Shown here piece by piece: positions 1-8,326 of a stretch of 64,000 bases of DNA (position 1 is its first letter; each line of letters begins with the position of its first letter). A model generated the notes under the pieces. The model was not told the DNA's origin. It made no database searches and was given only the letters and a program-made list of their open reading frames with translations. Where the stretch lies: NCBI RefSeq assembly GCF_001688725.2, contig NZ_CP015401.2, positions 4,775,928 through 4,839,927 of the forward strand, read 5' to 3'. The translations under genes and the position numbers were made by a program. Source of the stretch: Bacteroides caecimuris (GTDB lineage Bacteria > Bacteroidota > Bacteroidia > Bacteroidales > Bacteroidaceae).

Positions 1-902
1 TGCTTTATTCGGGAAAGCCCCGTTCGCGTATCGCTTATCTTTGTGGTAGTAGCCGCATGGATTGGGAACCTGTGGCATGGGCGGAATTTGATGGTAAACA
101 TCTTGCTTTCAGCGATGTCCAGATAGAACCCGTCATGCGGATAGCAACTTACGAACGGGGAAGGCTTCGTTTTTGGACTGATCCTTTTGAAATGACTGTT
201 TCCGGTGAATTTCATGTTTTTGCTCCGTCAGATAGTGTTCAGGATGTAACGCTGTTTGCTAAATATCCTTTGTGGCAAGATGAGAAGTATCAGAAACGTA
301 TGATAGGAGGTGTTTTTGAAGGAAGCAATGATCCGGATTTTCGTCAGACGGAGGTGCTTTTCCTGATAGAAAAGCAACCCGAACGGTTACGGACAATGGC
401 GTATTCCCGTTCTTTGACGCCTTTTCGGTATGTCCGCTATATAGGACCGGAAAAGGGGCATTGCAATGTGGCGGAAATAGAGTTTTATGAAGCGGGTGGA
501 CTGTTGCCATTAAGCGGCAGAGTTATAGGTACTCCCGGTTGCTATCAACAGGATGGCTCGCACGAATATACGAATGCATTTGACGGTAATACTGAAACGT
601 CTTTTGATTACACGGAACCCTATGGCGGCTGGACTGGGCTAGACTTAGGCACGCCAAAGGTGATAGATAAGATAATTTATACGCCTGCCAATCGGGATAA
701 TTATGTTCGTTCGTTGGATGAATATGAGTTATCTTATTGTACAAGGAGAGGGTGGAGGACGTTAGGACAGCAAACGGCGATGTTGGATTCGCTGGTTTAC
801 AAGAGGGTTCCTAAAGGGGCGTTGCTGTTGTTGCAGAATCATACACGAGGGAAGCAGGAACGGATTTTTGTGTATGAGGAGGGAAAGCAGGTGTGGAAGT
901 AG
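1..902 (+). CDS. Transglutaminase-like lipoprotein, C-terminal part (5' end outside window)
   Basis: The reading frame is open from base 3, so the gene begins before the window; the ATG at 57 is internal. The visible part matches residues from about 375 onward of the complete paralog at 16006-18024, including the shared RSRIAYLC and RMDWEPVAW segments. It holds two beta-rich, discoidin (F5/8 type C)-like segments: one around GSNDPDF and YRYVRYIGP, a second around GWTGLDLGTPKVIDKIIYTP. By analogy with the paralog, the missing part should carry the lipoprotein signal and a Cys-His-Asp transglutaminase-like domain. The protein is probably exported and surface or periplasmic. An AT-rich lipoprotein gene follows after 42 bp, as it does, at 121 bp, after the second copy. 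The link to the paralog is certain; the substrate is unknown. Confidence 0.85.
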   Translation, partial: LYSGKPRSRIAYLCGSSRMDWEPVAWAEFDGKHLAFSDVQIEPVMRIATYERGRLRFWTDPFEMTVSGEFHVFAPSDSVQDVTLFAKYPLWQDEKYQKRMIGGVFEGSNDPDFRQTEVLFLIEKQPERLRTMAYSRSLTPFRYVRYIGPEKGHCNVAEIEFYEAGGLLPLSGRVIGTPGCYQQDGSHEYTNAFDGNTETSFDYTEPYGGWTGLDLGTPKVIDKIIYTPANRDNYVRSLDEYELSYCTRRGWRTLGQQTAMLDSLVYKRVPKGALLLLQNHTRGKQERIFVYEEGKQVWK

Positions 903-944
903 TAAGTTGCTTTACATATTTGTTAATTTTAAAAGTATTTTGTT

Positions 945-1808
945 ATGAGAAATGTAAGGAGTTTTTGGAGGATAGTCGTAAAAGTCTTTTGTTTGGTATT
1001 GTTGTTTATCTTTTATATTGGATGTGAAGCGGATATTGATATTCAAGAGAATGTTAATGATGCTACAAATGCTAATTTTAGCGTATATCTTGATTTAGAT
1101 CCTGATATGTTGCGTAGTAGGAACGGAAATGAAGATAGTGCTATGGAAATCTTTTTTCAAGCTAACGCTCGTTTTTATACAAATGTGAAAGTAAAAGATG
1201 GTCGACTTCAGTATGTTGGCGATCGAAATATTAATATGTCGAAACGCTTATTTGATTATTTGCAATTAAATTTAAATGAGACAAATATTAGGATAGAGAA
1301 AGGTGAAATAGAAATCATAGATTCTAATAAAAATAATGGTTTTGAATTAGTATCAACGAAGATTCCTGTTAAACGTATAAAAATAAAAACGCGTGGTTTT
1401 GAAGGACTGGATGATGATTATACAAGAATTGATTTTCAAGACGATGAAGAAGAAATAGGGAATAACGTAATTGATGCTATGCGGCAATATTTTCTTAATG
1501 ATGTTACCGACATAAGGGATTTGGTAGATTTTAATTCAACAACATGGGGGCAAGGTGGACCTATTCGTAGTGACTATTTTTCATATAATGGTAATGAGGT
1601 GCAATGGACAGTTGTGAATGGAACAGCTTCAACTAACTATCAACGAGAAATAAATTCTATTTGTACGGATATATGTATAGAAGAACCAAATTATAATAAT
1701 TATGAAATACAGATACGTTACTGTGAAGGAGGAACGGCTCTTCGTCTGCGAACATCTGATTATGGAACTTATTTAGAGTTATTGAATGCTGTTGGAGTAA
1801 AAGGTTAA
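945..1808 (+). CDS. Hypothetical lipoprotein, AT-rich gene
   Basis: A 287-residue protein with a hydrophobic N-terminus ending in a plausible lipobox (FYIGC, Cys about residue 27), so it is probably membrane-anchored after signal peptidase II cleavage. The mature part is acidic, with DDDYTRIDFQDDEEE in the middle, and has several Cys near the C-terminus (SICTDICIEE, RYCEGG). I recognise no family. It follows the transglutaminase-like gene by 42 bp and precedes another lipoprotein gene by 7 bp, so co-transcription with the downstream lipoproteins is likely. Its AT content is clearly higher than that of the flanking transglutaminase-like gene, which suggests separate acquisition. Confidence 0.75.
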   Translation: MRNVRSFWRIVVKVFCLVLLFIFYIGCEADIDIQENVNDATNANFSVYLDLDPDMLRSRNGNEDSAMEIFFQANARFYTNVKVKDGRLQYVGDRNINMSKRLFDYLQLNLNETNIRIEKGEIEIIDSNKNNGFELVSTKIPVKRIKIKTRGFEGLDDDYTRIDFQDDEEEIGNNVIDAMRQYFLNDVTDIRDLVDFNSTTWGQGGPIRSDYFSYNGNEVQWTVVNGTASTNYQREINSICTDICIEEPNYNNYEIQIRYCEGGTALRLRTSDYGTYLELLNAVGVKG

Positions 1809-1815
1809 TGTTTTT

Positions 1816-2580
1816 ATGAAATATAGTTTGGCGATTTTATCTCTATTATACTTTTTTTCAGCTTGTGCTTCTCTCAAGCAGAAGGAAAATATTGACTCAG
1901 TGGAATCAGAAATGATTATTTTTCTTCAGGAAACGTTGAAAACTAATTACGGAAATAAAAATGCACTCTGCTTATTTGTGCAGGCTTTGGAACGCTATCA
2001 TTTTAATTATTTATTGGATGTAGACAAGGATAGGTTAAAACGAATAAATGAAAAGCTTTACACGGGTGGCATCCTTTATTCCTATTTCCTTGACGAAGCT
2101 ATCCTAAATGATTCTTGTATGTTGTTTGTTCCAGCTGGTGTTTCTCCGTCAGAATATCGTCGTTCTGATGTTTGTCGGCAGGCATTAAGGAAGTTGCAGG
2201 TTAAAGATTCCTGTTCTGTTGTTTTCATTGTCGATTCCGCAAAGTATGTGTACAGTAAAGCTCAAGTGGAGAATATTCTCTTGCCATTGAAGAAGCGAGA
2301 AGATGGTTTTACATATTGGCAAAGGGAATTGCAACAAGCGGTTCATCCCGCTTTGAAGGCAATTGCCAAGGTTGAAGATGAAACTGGAGGGAATCCTCCT
2401 TCGTCTGTGCTATTTGGGATGATCGCTAATAATACGGAGAATATTTGTGAAGGCTTTAAGGATGATCGGGAGGTGCAAATGTTTCTAACGCTTTATTTTT
2501 GGAAGTATTTGTGTCATTTTGCAAATATAGATTTCTATACAGGAATGGATAAAACAAGTGAAGTAATAAAATGTAAATAA
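1816..2580 (+). CDS. Hypothetical lipoprotein, first of a tandem paralog pair
   Basis: A 254-residue protein with a short signal ending in a lipobox (FFSAC, Cys about residue 17). It is clearly homologous to the next gene (2588-3244): both share VESEM/VETEM-IxFF near the start, a DVDK-LK-IN-KLY segment, a Q(K/R)ELxQAxxP segment, and a C-terminal block with DRxVQMxxxxFWxYLC and NIDFxTGxDKT. The first copy carries about 35 extra residues in the middle. No family is recognised. The genes are only 7 bp apart and form a tandem duplication of exported proteins. Function is unknown. Confidence 0.75.
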   Translation: MKYSLAILSLLYFFSACASLKQKENIDSVESEMIIFLQETLKTNYGNKNALCLFVQALERYHFNYLLDVDKDRLKRINEKLYTGGILYSYFLDEAILNDSCMLFVPAGVSPSEYRRSDVCRQALRKLQVKDSCSVVFIVDSAKYVYSKAQVENILLPLKKREDGFTYWQRELQQAVHPALKAIAKVEDETGGNPPSSVLFGMIANNTENICEGFKDDREVQMFLTLYFWKYLCHFANIDFYTGMDKTSEVIKCK

Positions 2581-2587
2581 GGAGAAT

Positions 2588-3244
2588 ATGAAAAAAAGTA
2601 TCTTTTTATTCTTTCTGGGAATAATATTGTTTGTTTGCCAGACAAAAGCATCTACAATAAACGATGTGTCTGCTGTAGAGACAGAAATGATTAACTTTTT
2701 CCGTTCTACATTGCAACGTAACTACGGCAGTTCTGACGGAAAAGCAGTAAAGTTGATGATGGATGCTCTTCTGCATTATAAATTTCATTATATTATTGAT
2801 GTGGACAAGGAGGCTTTGAAAGCTATTAATGACAAACTTTATCCAGATATGTTTGGGCGCTATTTTGTAGAGACTAATGAGCAGCCGATTGATTCACTTC
2901 ATACGAATTGGGAACGGTATGATCCTTATCATATCATTTGTAGCTATAAGTTTAAAAAACAACTGAATGAAGAAACTTATTACCAGAAGGAACTGTCACA
3001 GGCTACATCTCCTTTATTTAAGGAAGTATGTAATGCGTATGAAGCAACCGGCAGTTTACCTTTTACTGTCGTTTGGGGAAAGATCCGTGACAACAAATAT
3101 CAATGTTTAGATGCTTTTGAAACAGATAGGGATGTTCAGATGCTTTTCGCTTTCTTCTTTTGGCGTTATTTATGTTATTGCGTGAATATTGATTTTATGA
3201 CAGGAAAGGATAAGACGAAGTTATATATAGATATGAGAAAATAA
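2588..3244 (+). CDS. Hypothetical secreted protein, second of a tandem paralog pair
   Basis: A 218-residue paralog of the preceding gene. It has a signal peptide (KKSIFLFFLGIILF) ending near QTKAS, but no clear lipobox, so unlike its neighbour it may be soluble in the periplasm. The conserved C-terminal block FFFWRYLCYCVNIDFMTG is present. An AAGGAG-like stretch lies just before the ATG. The loss of the lipid-attachment Cys in one of two tandem copies suggests the pair has diverged in location. No known domain is recognised. Confidence 0.72.
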   Translation: MKKSIFLFFLGIILFVCQTKASTINDVSAVETEMINFFRSTLQRNYGSSDGKAVKLMMDALLHYKFHYIIDVDKEALKAINDKLYPDMFGRYFVETNEQPIDSLHTNWERYDPYHIICSYKFKKQLNEETYYQKELSQATSPLFKEVCNAYEATGSLPFTVVWGKIRDNKYQCLDAFETDRDVQMLFAFFFWRYLCYCVNIDFMTGKDKTKLYIDMRK

Positions 3245-3296
3245 GAAGTATAAGTTTAATTTCATCAATAAATTGGTGATAAATCATTTTTATAAT

Positions 3297-3686
3297 ATGA
3301 ACAGACTGAAAATTTATTTGGCAATAGTCTTGGCATTGATATTTATGTCAAGTTGTGGCTCTTCTGCTAAGGTAGCAAAGAATCGCGATGAAATGAAGAG
3401 TGATTCAAGAATATGGGATTATCTTGACGTCAGTGATAGAGAACGTGCATTAGTTGATTCTATTGTAGCATTGGATGAATATGCTGTATTCCTTGATTCA
3501 TACAAAAAGTATCGGACAAAGAAGAATGCTATGCGTGAGGGCGAAGATGTGGAACAAACGAAAGAGTTTGCGGAATATTCGGTAGCGTGTTCTAAAATAT
3601 TAAGAATCACGGATGAGTTGAAGTTAAGTGTGAATGCATCTGTTGCTGTGTTTAAGAAGATGCGTGAAGTTGCTAATAATAAATAG
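3297..3686 (+). CDS. Small hypothetical lipoprotein
   Basis: I chose the ATG at 3297 over an in-frame TTG at 3273, because the signal peptide begins there (MNRLKIYLAIVLALIF) and ends in a good lipobox (MSSC). The protein has about 129 residues. The mature part is charged and largely helical (SDRERALVDSIVALDEY), possibly a short helical bundle. I recognise no family. It sits in the run of exported small proteins upstream of the first copy of the duplicated membrane ORF, 14 bp before it. Confidence 0.68.
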   Translation: MNRLKIYLAIVLALIFMSSCGSSAKVAKNRDEMKSDSRIWDYLDVSDRERALVDSIVALDEYAVFLDSYKKYRTKKNAMREGEDVEQTKEFAEYSVACSKILRITDELKLSVNASVAVFKKMREVANNK

Positions 3687-3699
3687 AATCAATAAAGAA

Positions 3700-3972
3700 T
3701 ATGATCCGGGAAGATAAAACGCCAGCTAAAAAGATGCTGTCGACCAAGAATAACATTTATATAGGACTGTGTATCTTATATCTAGTGTTGTTAATGATAA
3801 ACAGGAAATATCCAATAGGAGATATAACACTGCATATCGTTTATCTTTCAACCTGGTCTTTCCTTTTATTGTGGGAAATTGTAGATGTACTAATAAATAG
3901 AAAGAAGAATATTAGCTTCATAGTTATAATTTCGATGGTGCTGGTTATGTACATTGCAAATATGTTGAGGTA
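3700..3972. repeat. 273-bp direct repeat, copy 1 (partner 6870-7142)
   Basis: Base-by-base comparison with 6870-7142 shows one mismatch (GCT versus ACT in codon 10). Identity stops at the base before the ATG on one side and at the first two bases of the stop codon on the other (TAA here, TAG in the partner). Flanking sequences are unrelated. The copies are 3.17 kb apart in the same orientation, so recombination between them would delete the lipoprotein and thioredoxin genes between. Confidence 0.95.
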
Positions 3973-3973
3973 A
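3701..3973 (+). CDS. Small membrane protein, copy 1 of a near-identical duplicated ORF
   Basis: A 90-residue protein with a short charged N-terminus (MIREDKTPAKKM) and three predicted membrane segments (about residues 19-34, 42-64 and 71-88), positive between segments (INRKKN). It is identical to the ORF at 6871-7143 except for one residue (Ala versus Thr at position 10), and the DNA differs at a single base within the coding region. The family is unknown. Because the copy boundaries coincide with the start codon and stop codon, this looks like a recent duplication or gene conversion. Confidence 0.72.
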   Translation: MIREDKTPAKKMLSTKNNIYIGLCILYLVLLMINRKYPIGDITLHIVYLSTWSFLLLWEIVDVLINRKKNISFIVIISMVLVMYIANMLR

Positions 3974-4042
3974 AAAATAATGTTGTAAATATATTTTTGA
4001 AAAATGTTTTTTGTTGATATAATAATTAAAAAGTTGAGAACA

Positions 4043-5032
4043 ATGAGAGCTATTTTTAATTTAATTGTACTGTTGTTATTTGTTTCATGTAGTCAGGAAT
4101 ATGAAAAAGAACCTGAATTTAAAAGCTTGAAATTGGGTAATCAGCATACCCTGTTAAGTTGTGGAAAAGAACAAACAAACTGGGAAGATGATTTAAATTA
4201 TTCGTTTAATGGTGCAGGAAAGGACTCTTTACAATGTAGTAGTTTGGAGATGATAGAGTATTCTTTGTTAAAAGATAGTACGATATTAGGGCATCAAGCT
4301 ATCAAAGAAATAATTGCAGATAGTATGTTTATTCCGATTTACGGAGATTCTATAAATGTTAATAGGTTCAAATTATGGTCGTTTCTGGAACTTAATTCAA
4401 TGTTCAATGTAAATGCAAAATCTTTGTATATGACGAAAAAGATGGATATTTTGAGAGAGTATCTTAATGAGCAGTTGAAGATAGTAAAAATTAAATGGAG
4501 GTATAATAAGAATGAATATTTTGAAACTAAGTGCTTGGTGACAGATGAACAGATGGTTTATGATGATATATTGTCGAATATTCGGTATATAACAATAGAA
4601 GTACCGGCCAATAATAAAACTTTCTCAAGAAAAATTGTTAAAACACGTGGTGGTGATCCAGGATATGACAAATATCCAATCTCGTATGATAAAATGTCCT
4701 CTACTTATGTTTGTTATGCATCCAATCATACTGTAGGAGCAATTGCATATTACTATGTTCAGGTTTCGGGAACTCGATATCCTGATGGAACAAAATCAAT
4801 AGATTATGCTCAATATGAGGCACCTCATGATTCGAAACCTGGATTTTATGCGGTAGGTCAAATACAAGCGGAAGTTGAATATGGTAAAAATGGAACATTC
4901 TCTTATAATTATGCAGTTGGGGTTGGTACAAAAGAAATTACAATTTCAATGAATGGATCAAGTTTTACTATGTATGGAGAAGATTCTGGTGCTGTTGGTG
5001 GTGAGGGCTTTTCTGCAAATGCGTTAGACTAA
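4043..5032 (+). CDS. Hypothetical lipoprotein, AT-rich
   Basis: The ATG at 4043 is preferred over the upstream one at 4004, because it directly begins a lipoprotein signal (MRAIFNLIVLLLFVSC). The protein has about 329 residues. The C-terminal third is rich in Tyr, Gly and Ser (YYYVQVSG, SYNYAVGVG) and looks like beta structure. There is a KTRGGDPG stretch near the middle that might separate two domains. No family is recognised. The gene is markedly AT-rich and lies between the two copies of the duplicated membrane ORF. Confidence 0.7.
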   Translation: MRAIFNLIVLLLFVSCSQEYEKEPEFKSLKLGNQHTLLSCGKEQTNWEDDLNYSFNGAGKDSLQCSSLEMIEYSLLKDSTILGHQAIKEIIADSMFIPIYGDSINVNRFKLWSFLELNSMFNVNAKSLYMTKKMDILREYLNEQLKIVKIKWRYNKNEYFETKCLVTDEQMVYDDILSNIRYITIEVPANNKTFSRKIVKTRGGDPGYDKYPISYDKMSSTYVCYASNHTVGAIAYYYVQVSGTRYPDGTKSIDYAQYEAPHDSKPGFYAVGQIQAEVEYGKNGTFSYNYAVGVGTKEITISMNGSSFTMYGEDSGAVGGEGFSANALD

Positions 5033-5047
5033 TTTAATATGTATATT

Positions 5048-5692
5048 ATGCGAACCGTTTTATTTCTAGTTAGTATCGTTTTTAATATAGTTGGTATAGC
5101 AACTGCTAACGAAGCATTAAACCGTTGTGATACTCTTCCATCTGCGCAAATGGATTTGTTTACTTATGGAAGTCCGTCTATCGTAACAAGTGAGATGAAT
5201 TTTAGAAATCTGTTTCGGAATTTTCCCATTTATGTAGATAATGCTAATGAAATAAAACTGCTATATTATCACTATATGGAAACGATTAAAAACAAGAAGC
5301 AAATAAAAAGCTATGTGAAGAGAAATTTTCCACCATATGTTCCCAATTGGGGAGTAGCTGGAAGTCAAGGAGGAAATTCTGATATTGGTGAATTCTCTAC
5401 TTGGCGTTTCACAATTGAACAAGACCCTTTTCAAACAATAGATGAAGACATTGTCAGTAAGATGATGCGGGAGGTTAAAATAGGCTATGAAGTATGGGAG
5501 GTTGTGTTTAAATTGTGGGATACGACTTATCATTATTATATGTTTGTGAATGCTAAAACGCAGGCAATTGTGAAGTGGGGGAATATTTTTGGAGCCAATA
5601 TACCACAAAGCCATATTGATTTCATAAACCAAAAATACAAACGAGATGCCAAAAAGCATATTGAGGTTGTTCCGATTTTTCATCATCAATAA
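5048..5692 (+). CDS. Hypothetical secreted protein
   Basis: A protein of about 214 residues starting at the ATG at 5048, which begins a signal peptide (MRTVLFLVSIVFNIVGIATA). The mature part includes an aromatic-rich stretch (WRFTIEQDPF) and a C-terminal DAKKHIEVVP segment. That C-terminus and the bases after it closely resemble the end of the DUF4369-type gene at 7188-8018 (DAKRPRFIEVVP). So this gene's tail seems to derive from a duplicated junction. No domain is recognised. The 4043 gene ends 15 bp upstream, consistent with co-transcription. Confidence 0.7.
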   Translation: MRTVLFLVSIVFNIVGIATANEALNRCDTLPSAQMDLFTYGSPSIVTSEMNFRNLFRNFPIYVDNANEIKLLYYHYMETIKNKKQIKSYVKRNFPPYVPNWGVAGSQGGNSDIGEFSTWRFTIEQDPFQTIDEDIVSKMMREVKIGYEVWEVVFKLWDTTYHYYMFVNAKTQAIVKWGNIFGANIPQSHIDFINQKYKRDAKKHIEVVPIFHHQ

Positions 5693-5701
5693 CGGAAAAA
5701 C

Positions 5702-5764
5702 ATGATAGAGTATGAATTTGAGTCCGAAACATGCGATGGAACGTGCGTATTGGGTGGCGTATAA
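5702..5764 (+). pseudogene. Remnant of a gene related to the one at 8015
   Basis: Bases around 5640-5720 align with 7945-8030. Both have ATTGAGGTTGTTCC, then TTCATCATCAA, then AACGGAAAAA, then ATGATAG. At 8015 that ATG starts a 100-residue protein (MIGYEIAIN). Here the matching ATG opens only 20 codons (MIEYEFESETC) before TAA. The simplest reading is a duplicated gene pair of which the second gene has been almost entirely deleted. It is too short to be functional. Confidence 0.6.
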
Positions 5765-5813
5765 TAATTAAAATATTTACTAACAAGAATACTCCTTTTA
5801 GTTTCAATTAAAA

Positions 5814-6821
5814 ATGAACCGAAAGAATCTATTAAAATATATCGCAACGGCATTATTGGGCAGTGTAGCTGCCTATGTGTCGATTAAATTACCTTTATTA
5901 CATGCGGAAACAATCTTTTTTTTGACTGTTATTGCAATGCTAATCATATATATGTATGCGAATAAAAAAATACGGTATATGATACAGTTGTCTTTCCTGT
6001 GGGGAGTAATATATGCACTTGTAATAATGGTATTTCGAGGTGTATCTCGGAATCATGCCATTCTCATCGGTTTTCCTGCTATTGTGTTGTTTACTTGGGC
6101 ATTGGCTTATGTCTATCGCAATAAGCTTTCTGCTAAGAATATATTGGCAGTCTCTTTGGTGACTCTTATTTTATTGGAAGGACCGGTACGGATTATAAAC
6201 TATTCTTCCACACTGGTTTCCTTGCCGTCTTTTATTTTTAATATAACAGGTATACTTATTGGCAATATGTTGTTTATAAAGCGCAATAAGGTAGCAGGTT
6301 TTTCCTTTTTAATTGTATTTGGATGTGCGGTATGGATGTTTTGTGAAGGAGGTGCCACGTGGGCAAATAGAATATTTAATGGAACTTTTACAGGTAAAAT
6401 CTGTACTCCGGACGATAATTATAAATTGTACGATGAGAAAGGAGATGTGCTGTTTTTATCTGAAATGGAGGGCAAAATTGTGTTATTGGATTTTTGGTGT
6501 AACGGCTGTGGAGCCTGTTGGCGGAAGTTTCCTGTGATACAGAGCTTATATGATACACATCGAATGAATGGTAACGTTGTTATTGCCGGAGTTTTTGTTG
6601 AGAGTAAGAACGGGGAGTATGAGAATAATATGAAGACATTCCATAGGAAATATACTTTCCCGGTATTCAAAGTTTCTAAAGAGGATTCTTTAGTGAAGAA
6701 ACTGGCAATAAAATCTTTTCCAACAATTGCTGTGATGGATGCAAACGGAGTCTTTCGAGGTTTGGGAAGTACTGAAGTTGTGATGAATATATTTGATGAT
6801 TTGGTGGAGAGTTTAAAATAG
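5814..6821 (+). CDS. Membrane-anchored TlpA/redoxin-like thioredoxin protein
   Basis: A 335-residue protein. Residues 1-185 contain about six hydrophobic segments. The C-terminal 145 residues form a thioredoxin fold of the TlpA/redoxin type: LLDFWCNGCGACWRKFP places the active-site pair at Cys232 and Cys235, and KSFPTIAVMD has the cis-Pro region before a beta strand. The extra Cys229 directly after Trp is unusual for this motif. Such proteins usually reduce disulfides in exported proteins or in c-type cytochrome maturation, with electrons passed through the membrane part. Here it lies among Cys-containing lipoproteins and is probably their thiol partner, which is inference. Confidence 0.8.
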   Translation: MNRKNLLKYIATALLGSVAAYVSIKLPLLHAETIFFLTVIAMLIIYMYANKKIRYMIQLSFLWGVIYALVIMVFRGVSRNHAILIGFPAIVLFTWALAYVYRNKLSAKNILAVSLVTLILLEGPVRIINYSSTLVSLPSFIFNITGILIGNMLFIKRNKVAGFSFLIVFGCAVWMFCEGGATWANRIFNGTFTGKICTPDDNYKLYDEKGDVLFLSEMEGKIVLLDFWCNGCGACWRKFPVIQSLYDTHRMNGNVVIAGVFVESKNGEYENNMKTFHRKYTFPVFKVSKEDSLVKKLAIKSFPTIAVMDANGVFRGLGSTEVVMNIFDDLVESLK

Positions 6822-6869
6822 TGGAGAAACAATGAAATCTTGAGTAAGTAACTAAAAAACAATATAGCT

Positions 6870-7142
6870 TATGATCCGGGAAGATAAAACGCCAACTAAA
6901 AAGATGCTGTCGACCAAGAATAACATTTATATAGGACTGTGTATCTTATATCTAGTGTTGTTAATGATAAACAGGAAATATCCAATAGGAGATATAACAC
7001 TGCATATCGTTTATCTTTCAACCTGGTCTTTCCTTTTATTGTGGGAAATTGTAGATGTACTAATAAATAGAAAGAAGAATATTAGCTTCATAGTTATAAT
7101 TTCGATGGTGCTGGTTATGTACATTGCAAATATGTTGAGGTA
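6870..7142. repeat. 273-bp direct repeat, copy 2 (partner 3700-3972)
   Basis: Same orientation as copy 1, one mismatch. It begins one base before the start codon and ends after the second base of the stop codon. No target-site duplication or terminal inverted repeat is visible around either copy, so an insertion sequence origin is not supported. Confidence 0.95.
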
Positions 7143-7143
7143 G
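6871..7143 (+). CDS. Small membrane protein, copy 2 of a near-identical duplicated ORF
   Basis: A 90-residue, three-segment membrane protein identical to the product of 3701-3973 except Thr10 in place of Ala10. It follows the thioredoxin gene by 49 bp and precedes the DUF4369 gene by 44 bp. Retaining 272 of 273 bases while all surrounding genes differ argues for very recent copying or active gene conversion. Function is unknown. Confidence 0.72.
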   Translation: MIREDKTPTKKMLSTKNNIYIGLCILYLVLLMINRKYPIGDITLHIVYLSTWSFLLLWEIVDVLINRKKNISFIVIISMVLVMYIANMLR

Positions 7144-7187
7144 ATAGAAACAAGATGATAAAAGATATAAATTTAATATATGCGAAA

Positions 7188-8018
7188 ATGAAATATACAC
7201 GGACATTATTAATTATTGTATTTGCTTCTGTTGCCCAGCTATTTTACGGGCAAGAAAGATACACAATCAGCGGTGAGTTTCCAGATCGTTCTTTGGATGG
7301 TGAGTATGTGTTTCTATATGAACATTCAGCTCTTGTTGAAGAACCTGAACGTATGAAGCAAGCATTCAAAGATACCATACTGGTAGTTGGTAATACATTC
7401 CATTACGAAGGAACGCTCAACCGGAAACCTTTTTTGGCTTCTCTCTCTTGCAGTAAAGGTAGACAGTTTCGTTATAATACCTCTTTCGTTATAGAACCGG
7501 GGGATATTCAACTTCGCATTGTTGATTGGGGAAGTGAGGGGAATGTTTCCGGTGCTCCTATTAATAATGATTATAATGCGTACATTATCGAATGTAAAAA
7601 GCAAGTAGACAAGATGCTCTATTTGATGAGAACCAAGCGGGAAGAGGAAGCGATGAAAAGTGATGCACGTCTAAATGCGTCGTTTCGAGATGCGTATATA
7701 CGTTCCACAGAAGGTCGTTTGCTTTTTGGAGAAAAATATGCCCAATATCCCGATGTTATCCGATCTTGGTTGGCTATGTATATAGACCCTATTAATCAAA
7801 CTGCGGGAGATGAGGCTATTTTATCGCGATTCTTGCATGTTGTCGATTTAATGCCTGAGGCAGAACGCGATATTCTTTTAGCTTGGCGGGAGTATAGAAT
7901 CGAGTTGCAAGAATATATGGTAAAAGCCAAGGCCTTGAAAGACAGTCTGGATGCTAAAAGACCTCGCTTTATTGAGGTTGTTCCTAGTCATTCATCATCA
8001 ACAACGGAAAAATTATGA
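7188..8018 (+). CDS. DUF4369-type secreted protein lacking a thioredoxin domain
   Basis: The ATG at 7188 opens a signal peptide (MKYTRTLLIIVFASVAQLF) ending near YGQ; the upstream ATG at 7155 would add a non-signal extension. Residues from about 22 to 150 match the pattern of DUF4369, the beta-sandwich usually found in front of thioredoxin in Bacteroidetes proteins (TISGEFPD, FVIEPGDIQLRIVD, VSGAPINNDYNAY). The rest is helical and charged, and no CxxC follows. It therefore resembles the N-terminal half of the usual fusion. Its stop codon overlaps the next start (ATGA), so it is translationally coupled to the 100-residue gene. Confidence 0.72.
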   Translation: MKYTRTLLIIVFASVAQLFYGQERYTISGEFPDRSLDGEYVFLYEHSALVEEPERMKQAFKDTILVVGNTFHYEGTLNRKPFLASLSCSKGRQFRYNTSFVIEPGDIQLRIVDWGSEGNVSGAPINNDYNAYIIECKKQVDKMLYLMRTKREEEAMKSDARLNASFRDAYIRSTEGRLLFGEKYAQYPDVIRSWLAMYIDPINQTAGDEAILSRFLHVVDLMPEAERDILLAWREYRIELQEYMVKAKALKDSLDAKRPRFIEVVPSHSSSTTEKL

Positions 8019-8317
8019 TAGGATATGAAATAGCTATTAATGATCAGTCACCTGTGGTTGTCACGTCACCTGATGTGGCATCTGTCATGGTGCATAGCAA
8101 TTACTCTTTCGGTGATAGTGTGTATGTAGGAGGCTTGGATACTTCGAGAAGAATCGTTTGGGTAGATGAAAAACTGAAAGTGGGAGATAGGATTCGAATA
8201 AAGGTTGTTGAAGTGTCAGCGGTATCTCCTACTGTGAAGATGATCTATGATCGGGAAGAATTGAAGGCAAAATACGAACAGCTTAAAGCCGAGCTTGAGG
8301 CAAAGGGACTTATATAG
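8015..8317 (+). CDS. Small hypothetical protein, paralog of the next gene
   Basis: A 100-residue protein without a signal peptide. It has a beta-rich first part, then VGGLDTSRRIVWVDEKL, then KVGDRIRIKVVEV, then a C-terminal charged helix (LKAKYEQLKAELEAKGLI) that could be a short coiled coil. The next gene shares the same layout (VGGLRVS, LEVGDVIEVEVAE, a C-terminal helix ending in LI), so the two are tandem paralogs. It overlaps the upstream gene by 4 bp. I recognise no family. The location is probably cytoplasmic, which is odd in a locus of exported proteins. Confidence 0.7.
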   Translation: MIGYEIAINDQSPVVVTSPDVASVMVHSNYSFGDSVYVGGLDTSRRIVWVDEKLKVGDRIRIKVVEVSAVSPTVKMIYDREELKAKYEQLKAELEAKGLI

Positions 8318-8326
8318 AATATTGAT

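Noticed and set aside
3700-7142. Composite transposon or insertion sequences formed by the 273-bp repeats
   Set aside because: The repeats encode a small membrane protein, have no terminal inverted repeats or target duplications, and no transposase is present.
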